Shown here: positions 37,736 to 49,619 of the stretch, piece by piece
How the letters are laid out: each line of letters starts with the position of its first letter
Position numbering within the stretch: the first letter of the stretch is position 1
Source: Chrysemys picta bellii
Taxonomy: Eukaryota; Chordata; Testudines; Emydidae
Assembly (NCBI RefSeq): GCF_011386835.1
Contig: NC_088809.1
Coordinates: 1,240,001 to 1,304,000 of the forward strand
Length of the DNA: 64,000 nucleotides
Reading direction: 5' to 3'
Program-made: the position numbers and the translations under genes
Notes under the pieces: model-generated
Told to the model about the DNA's origin: nothing
Databases searched by the model: none
The model's input: only the letters and a program-made list of their open reading frames with translations

Positions 37736-38124
37736 ATCTTGCTTTTCCCATAGAATTCTTTTTTGTTTTTCTTTAGTGGGGGGACAGAGGCAAAGTCTGA
37801 GTTGGACAAATTCGGAGATACCTATCACATGGAACACAGCATCCTTCATTATGAATTTGTAGGAATTATGGGATTCCAGGACAAGTGCTTGGGATCTTTC
37901 TGTGATTTTAACCTAGTAATAGCATGGCTAAGGTCATGTCTATGCTCTGGGCGCTAAAGTAGCATATATTGTAGCAGAGTCACTGCCTACATTGATGGAA
38001 GGGGTTTTTCCTTTGATGTAGGTAATCTACTTCCCCAAGTGGTGGTAGCAAGGTCAACAGACTATTCTTCAGTTGTCCTAGCTGCATCTACACCAGAGGT
38101 TTGCTCAGTTTAACTACAGCACTC

Positions 38125-38345
38125 AGGGTTACGTTGGCCTTTTCTACACAGGAAGTGAAGTTAATGCACATAAATTAAAGCACGTGAAATCCTTGGCATT
38201 AAGCTACGGCATACTAAGACCACTTTACTTCTGAATGAGACTGTCTACACCACATTTAACATGCTTTAGCTTATGTGCATTGACTTCACACTTTTAGTTA
38301 ATTTGTTTAACTTTTCTGAGTGGCCCTGTGTAGACAAGCCCAGCA
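38125..38345. mobile_element. Palindromic MITE with TCTACAC-type ends
   Basis: Ends ggccttttctacacaggaag and gccctgtgtagacaagcc are inverted. Internally gaagttaatgcacataaatt is the inverse of agcttatgtgcattgacttc. I could not fix the target duplication. Confidence 0.65.
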
Positions 38346-38499
38346 CATGTCTACATGACACCATACAGAAGATAGGATATGCCAAACAAGAATACAGCCC
38401 TTATTTTTTTTGCTATCTACAGGCATGAGTCACACAATGCAGAGCAAAGCAAGAGATATGATACCAGAGGGACAAACAAAGAGTAGCAGAGTGTATAGG

Positions 38500-38715
38500 G
38501 GAAGGATTGTCCAGTGGCTAGGCCACTAAGCTGGGACTTGGGAGGCTTGGATTCAATTCCCTGCTCCACCAGCGACATCCTTTATGACCTTGGGCAAGTC
38601 CCTTAGCCTCTCTGTAAAATGGGGATAATAGTACCCCCTACCTCACAGGGAAGTTGTGTGGATAGATACATTGAAGATTTTAAGGTGCTCAGATATGACG
38701 GTGAAGTACATTGGA
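38500..38715 (+). mobile_element. MIR-type SINE
   Basis: The sequence gtccagtggctaggccacta, then ggcttggattcaattccctg, gaccttgggcaagtccctta and tgtaaaatggggataatagt matches the MIR consensus order, including the conserved core. Confidence 0.85.
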
Positions 38716-41340
38716 TAGATTCTATACCATGCCAAATTTCTGCTTGGTTCTGCAGTGAGTGGGGCAGCATCGGGAAGCTGGTTACGGCTTCCTGAAGCTC
38801 TGCCCGTCTGCAGCACAGAAAATGCACCTTGCTTTAACCTCCACTAGCTACCAACAATTTTCAAGAGACAATATGCAACTTTCTCCTTGGCCCCAATGCC
38901 TGCTCAGCCAGGGACTCCCCTATGCAAGGGAAATCCTCAGCAAGGAAAATTGTGCCAGATTCCATCCCCTATGTGCTATAAGAGTGGGCTGAGACTCTGT
39001 AGCTGGAAGGCTTCACAGAAAAAGTGGGTTTTAAGAAGGTATTAGAAGTTCCAAGCACAGAAGTGGAGTGAAGTTCAGAGTGTGGGAAGTCAACAAAAGG
39101 AGCATTTAGGAGAGATGATTAAAAGTGTGAAGAGTGAAATAGGGTGTAGGCTGAAATAAGCACTGGAGCTGGAGTGGAGTGAGCTGCTTGAATTTAACAT
39201 TGTAGTATTGGCAGTTGCAGTGTTCAGAAATCATGAGAGTTTGAAAAAATGAATAAATGTGGGGTTCTTTTAATTTTCCTTCTGTTGTTTGTTTTTAATC
39301 ACCTTGGGTTCAGGTTTCAAGCTTTCCTCCACAAGCATGGAGGCTAGAAGCATGCTTTATTTTTAAAATGAAAGCTGAGTTTCTCTCTTATTTACATGAT
39401 TCCAGGAGCTGGGGCTTTTTTTGAAAAATGTGACATTGTGCGAGACTTAGGGTAAAATGGTGAGAGCTGCTCACACAGCGCTTAGGAAGAAAACAGGAAA
39501 GGCTTCAAGAAGGACTAGTAATTAGAGAGAAACAATGTGGGATATTCCAGGGCAGAGAGAGACAAGTTTCCATTTTCTTCAGGCTAATTAAGCAAATGAG
39601 AGTGGATGTGTTAATTGGAATAGGAAGTACATGTGACATATTTAGGGTTCAAGCAGGCACCAATGTTTTCATAATACAAGTGGGCTTAGATTTCTCTTGC
39701 AGGAGTTAATTCAGTTCTTTATATTTTTAAGCTTTATTCTCCCTCTAGTTTTCCATTTCCTTCCCCCTTCTTTCCCCCCATTTTTGCCAGCTCTGCCACA
39801 CCACAAGTCAGAAAGAATGTACTGAGCAGTATGAGAGAGTCAGCCAGCTAGTCACTTAGCCAATCCCATCACATAGCCTGAAAGAATAGCTTGGATTTTT
39901 GGCCTGACAATAAAATGCATGTCCCTCATACCATAACCAGTGGGCACCATCCATTAACGTTCTGAGTTCTGCTGAGAGAAACATTAAAACAAAGGGTATT
40001 TATCCCTGAATTAAAACAGGAAAGTCTAAAATAAAACCAGTTACTAAGCCCACTTGCTCATGGCAGGGCATTGTTCTGCAAATGAAAACTGAACACCTGA
40101 GTAATCCCTCTGCTCAGGATCCTACTTTGATTGACATCTTAATAAATAAGTACTTAGGCCAGGCTTCAGCTTTCATTTCCTTATTTCTGATGTAAAATCT
40201 TTTCTTTTTTTAAATGGTGCATCACACTGTGCTCCAAAGGGAAGATAAACTACTTTCGGTTTACCTCAGCAATACTCACCTCCCGCCAGTTCTGCAGACA
40301 AATCGTTCATTTCCCAGGAGATCTGCACCGTATCCAAACCCTAAACAATACCTGACCTCTTGACTTCAACAAACAGAAAATGATCAAATCAACAAGAACT
40401 GTATAATGCATGTCTGTACGGGAATTACCAGAAAATCTCTTTGGTGTCTTTTGGGGCAGTAGTTGACACTGGTATAGGATGCACACAGGATCATAGCGCC
40501 AAAGCTGTGGCTTAGAGTTCATGTTTCCATTAGAAAACCAGCTACTCCCCATGCAATTCCCCTGTTGGAATTCTGCAGGGCTTCCAGCACATAGCATCTT
40601 TTTAAAATAAAATAAAAATGTTAAAATGAGTGTAATTGGAATATTAATTCTAGAAATGGGCATGGGTAACAGCTGATGCTTTTGAGACCATCTTGAATTA
40701 ACATCTCAAATAAACAAATGAATGAATCAACCACACTTTAATATTAACCCAGCCAACCAAAACAATTTACATCTGTTTAGCTCCTGTGCTGTGGAGCCTT
40801 TTAATGTTTTGAAAATGTGAAGAAACAGTAATTTACAAAGTAACTGCTGAAGATACATATGTTGCTCACTTCTTTGGTGTCCATAATATCATTACTTCAT
40901 ATCCTTTCAAATGGCACTGGTTACTTTGGACTCAATAGATGAGCTATGTATATAGTTATGAGAATGGGTTCAAATCATCTCACCTTTCTCACCAGTGAGC
41001 CCCTGCTACAGAACACCTTTTGGTTTACAGTTACTCCCGGCTCTACAAAAAACCCCCACAGTTCTTTTTGCTCCATTTCCTTATTCCTATACATTTTTTG
41101 CATTTATTTATTAAGGCTGGGCTATTTGAGGAGCTCCTTCACTCAGGCTCTTTGTCACTATTGGGCACACACATTCCCCCTCCAGCTCCTTGACTCAAAC
41201 GGATTCCTACACAGACTGACAGTTTCTCTAATGGAAGGAAGTGGTTACCCTCCTCATCAGCAGATCTTTATTTTTAGAGGAATTAGCATCCCTCCTTCCC
41301 AGACTCTGAACCAAATTTGCAGGTGAGTTTAAGCAAATCC
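38716..41340. other. Intergenic, nothing assigned
   Basis: About 2.6 kb without a supported gene or repeat. Open frames up to 126 codons lack family resemblance and overlap frames on the other strand. Confidence 0.4.
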
Positions 41341-41344
41341 AAGA

Positions 41345-41455
41345 AACTCTAGACGGGGTCTAAATTGGTATAATTTATGCTACAGCTACATTAGGAGGAT
41401 TTGCCGGTATAACTATGCCAGCAAAATGTTATAGTGTAGACAAGTCCTTATATTT
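41345..41455. mobile_element. MITE fragment with TGTAGACAAGTCC end
   Basis: The right end gttatagtgtagacaagtcc is followed by tta, as at the MITE ending at 52090. The left end is diverged (gggtctaaattgg). Only part of the element is recognisable. Confidence 0.5.
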
Positions 41456-42615
41456 CTTTTCCTTCAATTCCCCACTGATGTTTAGACTCCCTTGGGGCCT
41501 GTCTAAACACAAACTGTCACTGAAATATATCAATTGGTTTTAATTCACATCTTTTGTAATTATGGTCCAAGCCTGAATAGACTCTCATATCAGATTAAGA
41601 GTGTTCTACCTTAATTTATCATTTTGCCAATTTAGGCTAAATTGAAATAGAATTTTTAATCCAAAATAAGATTGTCTATACACAAATTTTCATCAAAATA
41701 ACAAAAGGTGTAAGCTAAAATCAAGAACGTCCTGATACTAAGGAGCCAAAATCAGAGGTGATCCGTGAGTTAGGTTCCCACACACAATCTAGATCTATGA
41801 GAGTTTGGTGTAATTTACACACTAAGGTGCTGAAAGATGAAAGAAGCTGTAAATTAAAGTAGCCTGTACCCTGTTTTAACATACACCTTTTGTCTCCTCA
41901 GTGTGTAAATTACAGCAATCTAAACTCCCTGGCCTGGTGTAGAGCAGAGTTTTTGGTCCTGCTGTAACTCAAGTTAATTGATTTCCACTTTACTCAAGTA
42001 GATTAACAGAATAGAAAATGCTAATCTAGACACTCAACAAACATTTGTTCCAGGAACAAATGTTTACTGGGCATTTAAATTAGCATTTACAGTTGTCTTG
42101 ATTATCTTTCTATTTCCATTCTCAATTTGTTGTCTCTTCTTCCTCTGTGTCCTAGTTGCATTTGGGCCCAAAGGAAACAAATCTCAGGGTCCAGCCAAAC
42201 CCAGATGAAGAGGCTAGTTTTGGGATTTAATATTATTCTAACTGTGAGCTGTGATTAGGAGAGCGCAGAATGGGATGTAGCGAAGAGAATTTCTGAAGAC
42301 TTCCTCTAAAATATCAGACTTTATTGTTCTGATGATTTCAGAGTATTTTAACACTTTGGAATTAAAATTAAAACAAGCGAAGACTTTTCAGTCATTAAAA
42401 AAAAAAGGTTAAATTTGAATGTACTGCAGTCCTTACCTTATCCCCGAGTAAATCCCTTGTTAGGTTTTAGAATCTTACTCCCTTCACAATAAGGATTGTT
42501 GTGAATCAGATTAATTTCTTTCCCAGGAAAGGCTAAATATAGACATAGAACATGAATCATGGAGACAGACAAACCTGCTCTGACCAATACACCAACCACT
42601 TTGGAAAGGTAGAGG
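41456..42615. other. Intergenic, mostly unassigned
   Basis: The start (ggggcctgtctaaacacaaa) and repeated taatttacacactaaggtgc/cagtgtgtaaattacagcaa inversions near 41810-41920 suggest another decayed foldback element. No gene is seen. Confidence 0.35.
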
Positions 42616-42623
42616 AGTTAGAG

Positions 42624-42934
42624 CAGAGGTAGGCAACCTATGGCACGTGTGCCGAAGGTGGCACACGAGCTGATTTTCAATGGCACTCACACTTCCTGGG
42701 TCCTGGCCACTGGTCCAGGGGGCTTTGCATTTTAATGTAATTTTAAATGAAGCTTCTTAAATATTTTAAAAACCTTATTTACTTTACATACAACAATAGT
42801 TTAGTTATATATTCTAGACTTATAGAAACAGACCTTCTAAAAACATTAAAATGTATGACTGGCACACGAAACCTTAAATTAGAATGAATAAATGAAGACT
42901 CGGCACGTCACTTCTGAAAGGTTGCCGACCCCTG
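42624..42934. mobile_element. hAT-type element, AT-rich
   Basis: The termini CAGAGGTAGGCAACC and GGTTGCCGACCCCTG are inverted repeats. A perfect 8-bp duplication, agttagag, lies at 42616-42623 and 42935-42942. It is 311 bp, non-coding and AT-rich inside. Confidence 0.93.
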
Positions 42935-43473
42935 AGTTAGAGTCTAGCCTTAGAAGCAGTAAATCTTTATTGAATTATTTACTGGTACCATACTACACTT
43001 TTCTCTTTAAGGGCAGATTATTCTTGAGAGTCAGGTATGTCTATGGCATAGCGAAGAAAAGTGCAAGTTTGTAGAGGAGTGGCTTACACCACATTTTCAC
43101 GAATTAGGATGGAGATGCAAGACTGTCACACTTATTTCTACCAAACTATGATAATGTGTAATTATAATAATCATCAAAACATGGTGCTTAGATGCCTAAG
43201 CAGAGCAAAGCAGCCAGAAGCGCGGTCAATGATCTAGCTCCTAATGTGAAGTATTACTAGAAACAGCAATGGTGTTTGCCATTGTTCAATAATTTCCATA
43301 TCAAATGTTTTCCCACCTTAAAAGATTTTTTTTTCTAGCTGCCCGCCCTGCAAACTCAGACTGGAATCAGAAAGTCAAAGAGGATGCACATCATCTCCAG
43401 TAACGTTCTGCAGCCAAATCATGGCCTTAGTTACACGTGTGCAACCCTATTGTCTTCTGATTAGAAACTAGAT

Positions 43474-43690
43474 TCATCGATTCTAAAGCCAGAAGGGAGC
43501 ACTGTGATCTTCTAGTCTGACCTCCTGTATAGCACAGGCCGGAGAACTTCCCCAAAATAATTCCTAGAGCAGAGCTCTTAGAAAAACCTCCAATCTCGAT
43601 TTAAAACTTGTCAGTGATGGAGAATCCACCACAATCCTTGGTAAATTGTTCTGATGGTTAACTACACCTTTGTAACTCCATGGGCTTTAT
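43474..43690 (-). mobile_element. CR1 LINE 3' fragment
   Basis: The sequence ttctaaagccagaagggagc, then gatcttctagtctgacctcc and ttgtcagtgatggagaatcc is the antisense of a common CR1 3' end in reptiles and birds. Confidence 0.85.
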
Positions 43691-45180
43691 TGTGTACACT
43701 GGGGTAAGTGATTGGCCCTGGAACTGGACCTTTGTAAACAATTCTGTTGATGATGCACAGGAGCTGGGTTGGCTCCACAGAACTAACAGAAGTAAAAATA
43801 GTACAAAATGGTTTTTATCACTAAAATCAGCTTATAGTTCTCTGAATATACCTAGGGAGATTTGCTGAGCAGGAAGGTACCATTTCTACATAGTCACTTT
43901 TCAGAGTAGAATCAGGCTTTGGAAAGGGAGCTTTCATAAAGTAAAATTGGAAGGAAAGAGAATTGTAACAAAAACTTTCCCTGAAATTTTCTGTTCTCCC
44001 TTTGCTAATCCTGCACAGTACTGAGCGCTCCATCCCCGATCCAGCAGAGCACATATGCACACCTGCAACTTTAAGCACGAGCCAAGTCTTACTGAAGACA
44101 AAGCGTAAGTGCTTTGCTAGATTGGGTACAGAGTAATCTGCATCTTGTTGGACAGGACTAAGCCCAGGGAGAGCAATTCAAGTTTTGCGATATGCCAGTT
44201 ACTTTAAGGGACTTGTTTAATTGGGTCATTTTCTTGTCTCTGGTTGTCGGCTCTGCTGTTTTAGAGTAGCATTATCTTGGTATATTACTCCGGGCACCTG
44301 GCTCCCTAATTCTCCCCAACAGAAGCAAAGACTGTTCACTCAGAGGCATTTGCAATTTTCTTAAGTTTGGGGGAATTGTTCCTTTCTGGATTAGATACCT
44401 ACATCTTTTGTGCTATGATGTGTTTGTGCATATGACAGGCTCATCACCAGAAGGAATTTTTTAGTGGTGAGAGAGCTCTCTCTTTCCTAAAATCACTGGG
44501 GCCTGTCCATAAATGAGAAGAGTTGGGGAATGACATTCATAGTGGGATATAATCTGAGACTCCTCCTGAAACATGACCTGACTGCAAACTCTCTGGATCC
44601 CATGGGGTTATATTTGTATTTCTTTTGAAGAAAATGTTGTATCATGAAGAGGTATTTTTAGTTACCCTTAGTGTGGGACAGAGAGGGGAATCTATTGATA
44701 ACAGACTACAAATACAATAGTAAAATTCACCCATGAGGAATCAACTGATAGATTGCCTGGATACCCAGCAAACAGAAAGGGGACCCAGGGGGACAGTGAT
44801 GGGGCTCTGGAATTTACAGCTCTATGACTTGACTGTACGGGTCACTCTGGCAAGCAGACCCATCCCTTTGGGCATACAGTCAACCATTCAAGGTGGGAGT
44901 ATTTATTTTATTATTTTAGAAGTTCTTAAGAAGGCTGAAATATCTCCAAGCCTGGAACAGACAGAGATGGCACTTGCACTTCTGTAAGCGTGCAAGCCTT
45001 CATTTATTCCTTGGGTGTGAGTGTGATTGAGAAGGGGTGGGAAGTATTTTTACTGAGGTCTGAGTACATTTTACCTGTCTGCTGTGTAATGGCTACTCTT
45101 TATATTTGCCCCTTTGCTTGCTTTCTATAACGCTACTTAGCACAGGGGGTCATAGACAGAAGGTACAAAATGAAGGGCAG
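43691..45180. other. Intergenic, nothing assigned
   Basis: About 1.5 kb with no supported gene or repeat. Confidence 0.4.
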
Positions 45181-45321
45181 CTAATGTCTCACGAACGGTG
45201 ATTGTATGGTATTGTTGATATAGTGGTCAAAAGTGTGCTGGCTGCCTCCCCAAAGAGCTTATAGTCTAAACAGACAGCACACAGACAAGGGAGGCGGGAG
45301 TAGGGTCTGTGCTGTCAGAGC

Positions 45322-45616
45322 CAGGGCCGGCTCCAGGCACCAGCATAGGAAGCTGGTGCTTGGGGCGGCCAATACAAAGGGGCGGCATTCTGTCCGGTAT
45401 CGGTGGGAATTCGGCAGTGGGTCCCTCATTCCCTCTCTTCCTCTTTGAGCTGCCGCTGAACAGGAATAGAGGGAGGACCCGCCGTCGAATTGATTGAGCT
45501 GCCGCCGAATTGCTGCCGCCGAAGCAGCGTGATTGAGCTGCCGCTGAAGTGCTGCCGCTCGTCTTTTTTTTTTTTTTTTGCCGCTTGGGGTGGCAGAAAA
45601 GCTGGAGCCAGCCCTG
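45322..45616. mobile_element. hAT-type element with GCCGCCGAA motifs
   Basis: The termini CAGGGCCGGCTCCAG and CTGGAGCCAGCCCTG are inverted repeats. A perfect 8-bp duplication, gtcagagc, lies at 45314-45321 and 45617-45624. It is 295 bp, with several gctgccgccgaa units and a T-run near 45565. Confidence 0.93.
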
Positions 45617-45624
45617 GTCAGAGC

Positions 45625-46140
45625 CTTGTTTTTAACCCTTGTCTGTTTGCCACTTATTATTTAGGGTTTAGGGTTTTTTCAAACCCATGTTTATTTGATC
45701 TCACTCCTTCTCTTTCTCTCATCAGCACAATGTGGACATCTGATAAGAGTTGAAAGAACTCCTAGCATTTATATTATAATATCTTTCTCCTTCTGAAAAT
45801 GAAACTTTAGCTTTAGGAATAGGAAGGGCCTTGTTAATAGTTGGGGTTATTCTTCCACATAAATTGGTGCCTCCCCATGGCACCTGTTCCTCCACATTTG
45901 GTGCTTTGTGTGAGATTTTTCCATGCATCTCTAGGGATAAGCGACAGAAGCTTATATCCCTCCAAATCCTACAGTGTGCTTCTGGGAGACAGCTGGATTA
46001 GTTAGTAGTTGCTAAATGGATGCTGAAAGGCATTTGATCTTGGGAAGTCAAAGTAAATATTTAAGGGTCACCTTTTTTCAAGGGCTTTATCAACAGAAAC
46101 TAGAAATTTGAGCCAGAATTTCTTCAGTTCTAACCACATG
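45625..46140. other. Intergenic, nothing assigned
   Basis: No gene or repeat supported. A doublet of tagggtttagggtt lies at 45661-45674. Confidence 0.4.
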
Positions 46141-46146
46141 CAATTC

Positions 46147-46335
46147 CTTGTCTACACTGAGGATTTCAGCCTCCAGTGGCCAGCCACCAGTGCAAAACTC
46201 TTGCAAAAACAGGTAAAACCACCAGTGTAAATTGCAGCTTATAGGAGCTTTGCCTGTCCACACTTGGAACTAGTAATGGTGAAGCTACACCAACGGCTGC
46301 AATAGGAGCAAATCCCAAATGTAGACAAGGCCTTG
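46147..46335. mobile_element. MITE with CTTGTCTACAC-type ends
   Basis: The ends ccttgtctacactgagg and caaatgtagacaaggcc are inverted repeats. The interior has accaccagtgtaaattgcag. It is non-coding, and the target duplication is not clear. Confidence 0.65.
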
Positions 46336-47373
46336 AAGACAGCATCTTAAAGAGGACAAGAACTAATGCTAAAAAAAAACAAAAACAAAAATCTCAGAGG
46401 TTTAGCACTTGTCCGGGGGAAATTCAGTGTCTATATCTCTGCTGGCTTCTCCCCTTCTTAGTGAACACATCACTGCTCAGTGAATCAGTTGCCCATGTTT
46501 TTTTACATATTCAATTTACAACCATACCAATAAAATTCCCAAATCCATTCCCTAGATCAAATAAAGGTAATTACAGAGCTCACTGTGGGCGATTCCCAGT
46601 GGGAGGGTGGGAGTGGCCACGGGTGGGGCTGGAAGGTGAATACTGTAAATGCACAACAGAGAAAATGGGAATGTACCACACCCATCGTAAAACATGCTGT
46701 CACAGTCAGCAACAGAAATCATTAGGGTGGATCTTTATACACACCTTTCTCATAAAGAAAGAAAGATGGCACAAGATCCCAAGATGAACTCACAAGCCAC
46801 AGGGAGCTGAGTGTGACTCACTCACTGTGGGAGAGGAGAAAACTGGAGAGGATTATGAGACTGTTGAAGGAGCAATGTCTTCATGTTTTCTGTGAGATCC
46901 CTTCCCCTATGGGATGGACTGGGTACATCATATTGCATAGTCTCATAGAGAATTCATTGGCTATGTCTCACATTCGCAGCACCTCAATAGAAGACACCTC
47001 AGGTGTGTGACCATACATTCTAACTCCCAGCCCATTCCACGTTACCCTGTGCATCCATCTCAACCTTGTCACAGGACCCAGGCTTCTCCCCACTGCTTTT
47101 CTCCTTCCATCTTAACTGCTTTCAGCCCCACCATATGCAATGGCTTCTTCAGCACTGCTTCTGTCCATTGATTCTGGTCAGCCAAAAGACAGTGCTGATG
47201 TCTCTTCGGTGTTTCTCTTGCCCATACAATGCCACTCCCAGCCACACTGCAGAGAGAAGTGTTGCTCCTGTCCAACTCCTGGAGAATTCAGTCAGATTCA
47301 TGCTAGTGAAGATGCAACATTGTTCTCTAAATCTGTTCTGCACTGTTTAAACCTGCCGGCTAAGATGGTTATC
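46336..47373. other. Intergenic, nothing assigned
   Basis: No supported gene. Overlapping frames of 65-108 codons on both strands show no known domain. Confidence 0.4.
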
Positions 47374-47676
47374 CTGGGAATGGCTACACTTCAGCTGGAA
47401 GTTTGCCTACCAGCTCAGGCAGACTGACAGGTGGTAGCTGTACTTGAGCTAATGTACTAATAATAGCAATGGGCACATTGCAGCAGGAGTGGTGCAAGGG
47501 CTAGACACCCAAGTATGGATCCAGGGGGGTCAAATGGGCTTGTACTTGGGCAGTTAAACCATGCTACCCCCCATGTCCACACTGTTATTTTTAATGCACT
47601 AGCTCGAGCAGACGTAGCGTGCAGTCTGTCTACCCGGACTGGGAGACATGCTCCCAGCTATAGGGTAAACATACCC
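47374..47676. mobile_element. Palindromic MITE
   Basis: The outer arms (gggaatggctacacttcagc...cctaccagctcaggcagac and gtctgtctacccggactggg...agctatagggtaaacataccc) and inner arms (cttgagctaatgtactaata versus aatgcactagctcgagcaga) are inverted. It is the same class as 14644 and 55889. Confidence 0.7.
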
Positions 47677-47856
47677 ACTAAGGGAAACATTCAAAGTTTC
47701 TCTGTCTATTTAGAGTTGGGTCTGATAGCATGGTCAAATCTATAGTATAAAGTAATGAAATCTCACATGGCTCACATTGAAACCAGCACAAATGTGTTCA
47801 TCTCCAGAATAGGGAAGTGCTGAGCAATGGATGGGGATTTAAAAAATAAATGTATT

Positions 47857-48495
47857 TAAGAACATAAGAACGGCCATACTGGGTCAGACCAATGGTCCAT
47901 CTAGCCCAGTATCCTGTCTTCCAACAGTGGCCAATGCCAGGTGCTTCAGAGGGAATGAACAGAACAGGTAATCATCAAGTGATCCATCCCCTGTTGCCCA
48001 TTCCTAGCTTCTGGCAAACAAAGGCTAGGGACACTTCAGAGCATGGTTTTGCATCTCTGCCTGTCTTGGCTAATAGCCATTGACAGACTTATCCTGCATG
48101 AACGTATCTATTTTTTTTTTAATCCTGTTACAATCTTGGCCTTCACAACATCCTCTGGCAAAGAGTTCCACAGGCTGACTGTGCATTATGTGAAGAAATA
48201 CTGCCTTTTGCTTGTTTTAAATCTGCTGCCTATTAATTCATTTGGCGACCCCTAGTTCTTGAGTTATGAGAAGAAGTAAATAACACTTTCTCATTTACTT
48301 TCTCCACACCAGACATGATTTTATAGACCCTATCATATCCTCTCCCCCTTAGTCGTCTCTTTTCCAAGCTGAAAAGTCTTAGTCTTACTAATATCTCCTC
48401 GTGTGGAAGCTGTTACATACCCCTAATCATGTTTGTTGGCCTTTTCTGTACCTTTTCCAATTCCAAAATAACTTTTTTTGAGATGGGGTGAACAG
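47857..48495 (-). mobile_element. CR1 LINE 3' region
   Basis: It starts with aagaacataagaacggccat then actgggtcagaccaatggtc, the reverse of the CR1 3' terminus. Inward is the coding end, with tggcaaagagttccacaggc. It is continuous for about 640 bp and contains no intact frame. Confidence 0.92.
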
Positions 48496-49004
48496 ATCCC
48501 CTGCACCCCCCACTTCCTTCGATTCACCATGACTCTCAGCCAGCTAGTAAAACAGAAGGTTTATTAGACGACAGGAACACACTCCAAAACAGAGCTTGTA
48601 GGCACAGACAACAGGACCCCCTCAGTCAGGTCCATCTTGGGGGGCAGGGAGTTTAGACCCCAGCCCTGGAGCTCCCTCCATTTCCCCAGCCAACTCCAAA
48701 CTGAAACCCCCTCCAGCCCATCCTCTGGCCTTTGTCTCTTTCCCGGGCCAGGAGGTCACCTGATCTCTTTGTTCTCCAACACCTTCAGTTGGCACCTTTG
48801 CAGAGGAGGGGCCCAGGCCACCAGTTGCCAGGAGACAGATTGTCAGCCATTCTCTGTGCAGACAGCATCACACTGGCCCCCTAGGGCTCTGCAACAGTCA
48901 CCCCCCTTATCCCACTACCTAGATACTTAAGAACTGCATAGGGGAAACTGAGGCACCCACACAGTATTCAGAGAAAACATTAAGAACGTTCCCACTTCGT
49001 CACA
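48496..49004 (-). mobile_element. LTR-like repeat, probable old solo LTR
   Basis: On the minus strand the element begins TGTGACGAAGTGGGAACG near 49004 and has a CTCAGTTTCCCC stretch. Its other end lies near 48500, where the CR1 sequence resumes or ends. The TG start and GC-rich body fit an LTR of the endogenous-retrovirus type common in turtles. No internal genes are present. The left border and target duplication are not resolved. Confidence 0.5.
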
Positions 49005-49537
49005 GGAGGAAAGAGAGAGAGGACCAAAAAGAGAGAGAAATGGGTTGGGGAGGACTTGGGGATTGAAGCTCTGTTCAGTGATGCATCGCCTGATGGGTGC
49101 TTTGCAAAATGTATGTGGCCCAGATATGGATGACCCTGATGAGAAGAGAGACTAGCAGAGAATCACATGGGGTGCAAGTGGTTTTGGACTAGAAAGAGTG
49201 AAAGAGGAAAACCCACAAAAGGTGCAAGGAGCCTAATATGGTGAATGGAATATAAATGGAAATGGAAGCAGGAAGCCGTCTATGAAGGACTTGGTCCAAT
49301 TTCTGCACAGCTTGCAAAATCTGAAGTCTCCTGTCACTGAAGAATTAAAAAAAAACAACTAAGGAAATTAATTCCCAGGAAAAAAATTCATTACCTGAAA
49401 ATATCACTTACTTAAGCCAAAAAACAAAAAACAAAAAACAAACAAAAAAAAACCCACCTGAACCAAATGTTGTATTTTTTCTCAAAACACAAATGCTAGA
49501 AAGCCAGAAAATTCCAAGTTAAGTTTCTGCTTTGCAA

Positions 49538-49540
<3 letters not shown>
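49005..49540. other. Intergenic, simple A-rich patches
   Basis: No gene. An A-rich stretch with aaaaaacaaaaaac units lies at 49418-49453, just before the CA microsatellite. Confidence 0.5.

Positions 49541-49617
<77 letters not shown>
49541..49617. repeat. (AC)n microsatellite, about 38 units
   Basis: An uninterrupted AC dinucleotide run of about 77 bp, pure throughout and so probably polymorphic. Confidence 0.98.

Positions 49618-49619
<2 letters not shown>

Noticed and set aside
45661..45674. Interstitial telomere repeat (TTTAGGGT)
   Set aside because: Only two units, and it is not the vertebrate TTAGGG array.
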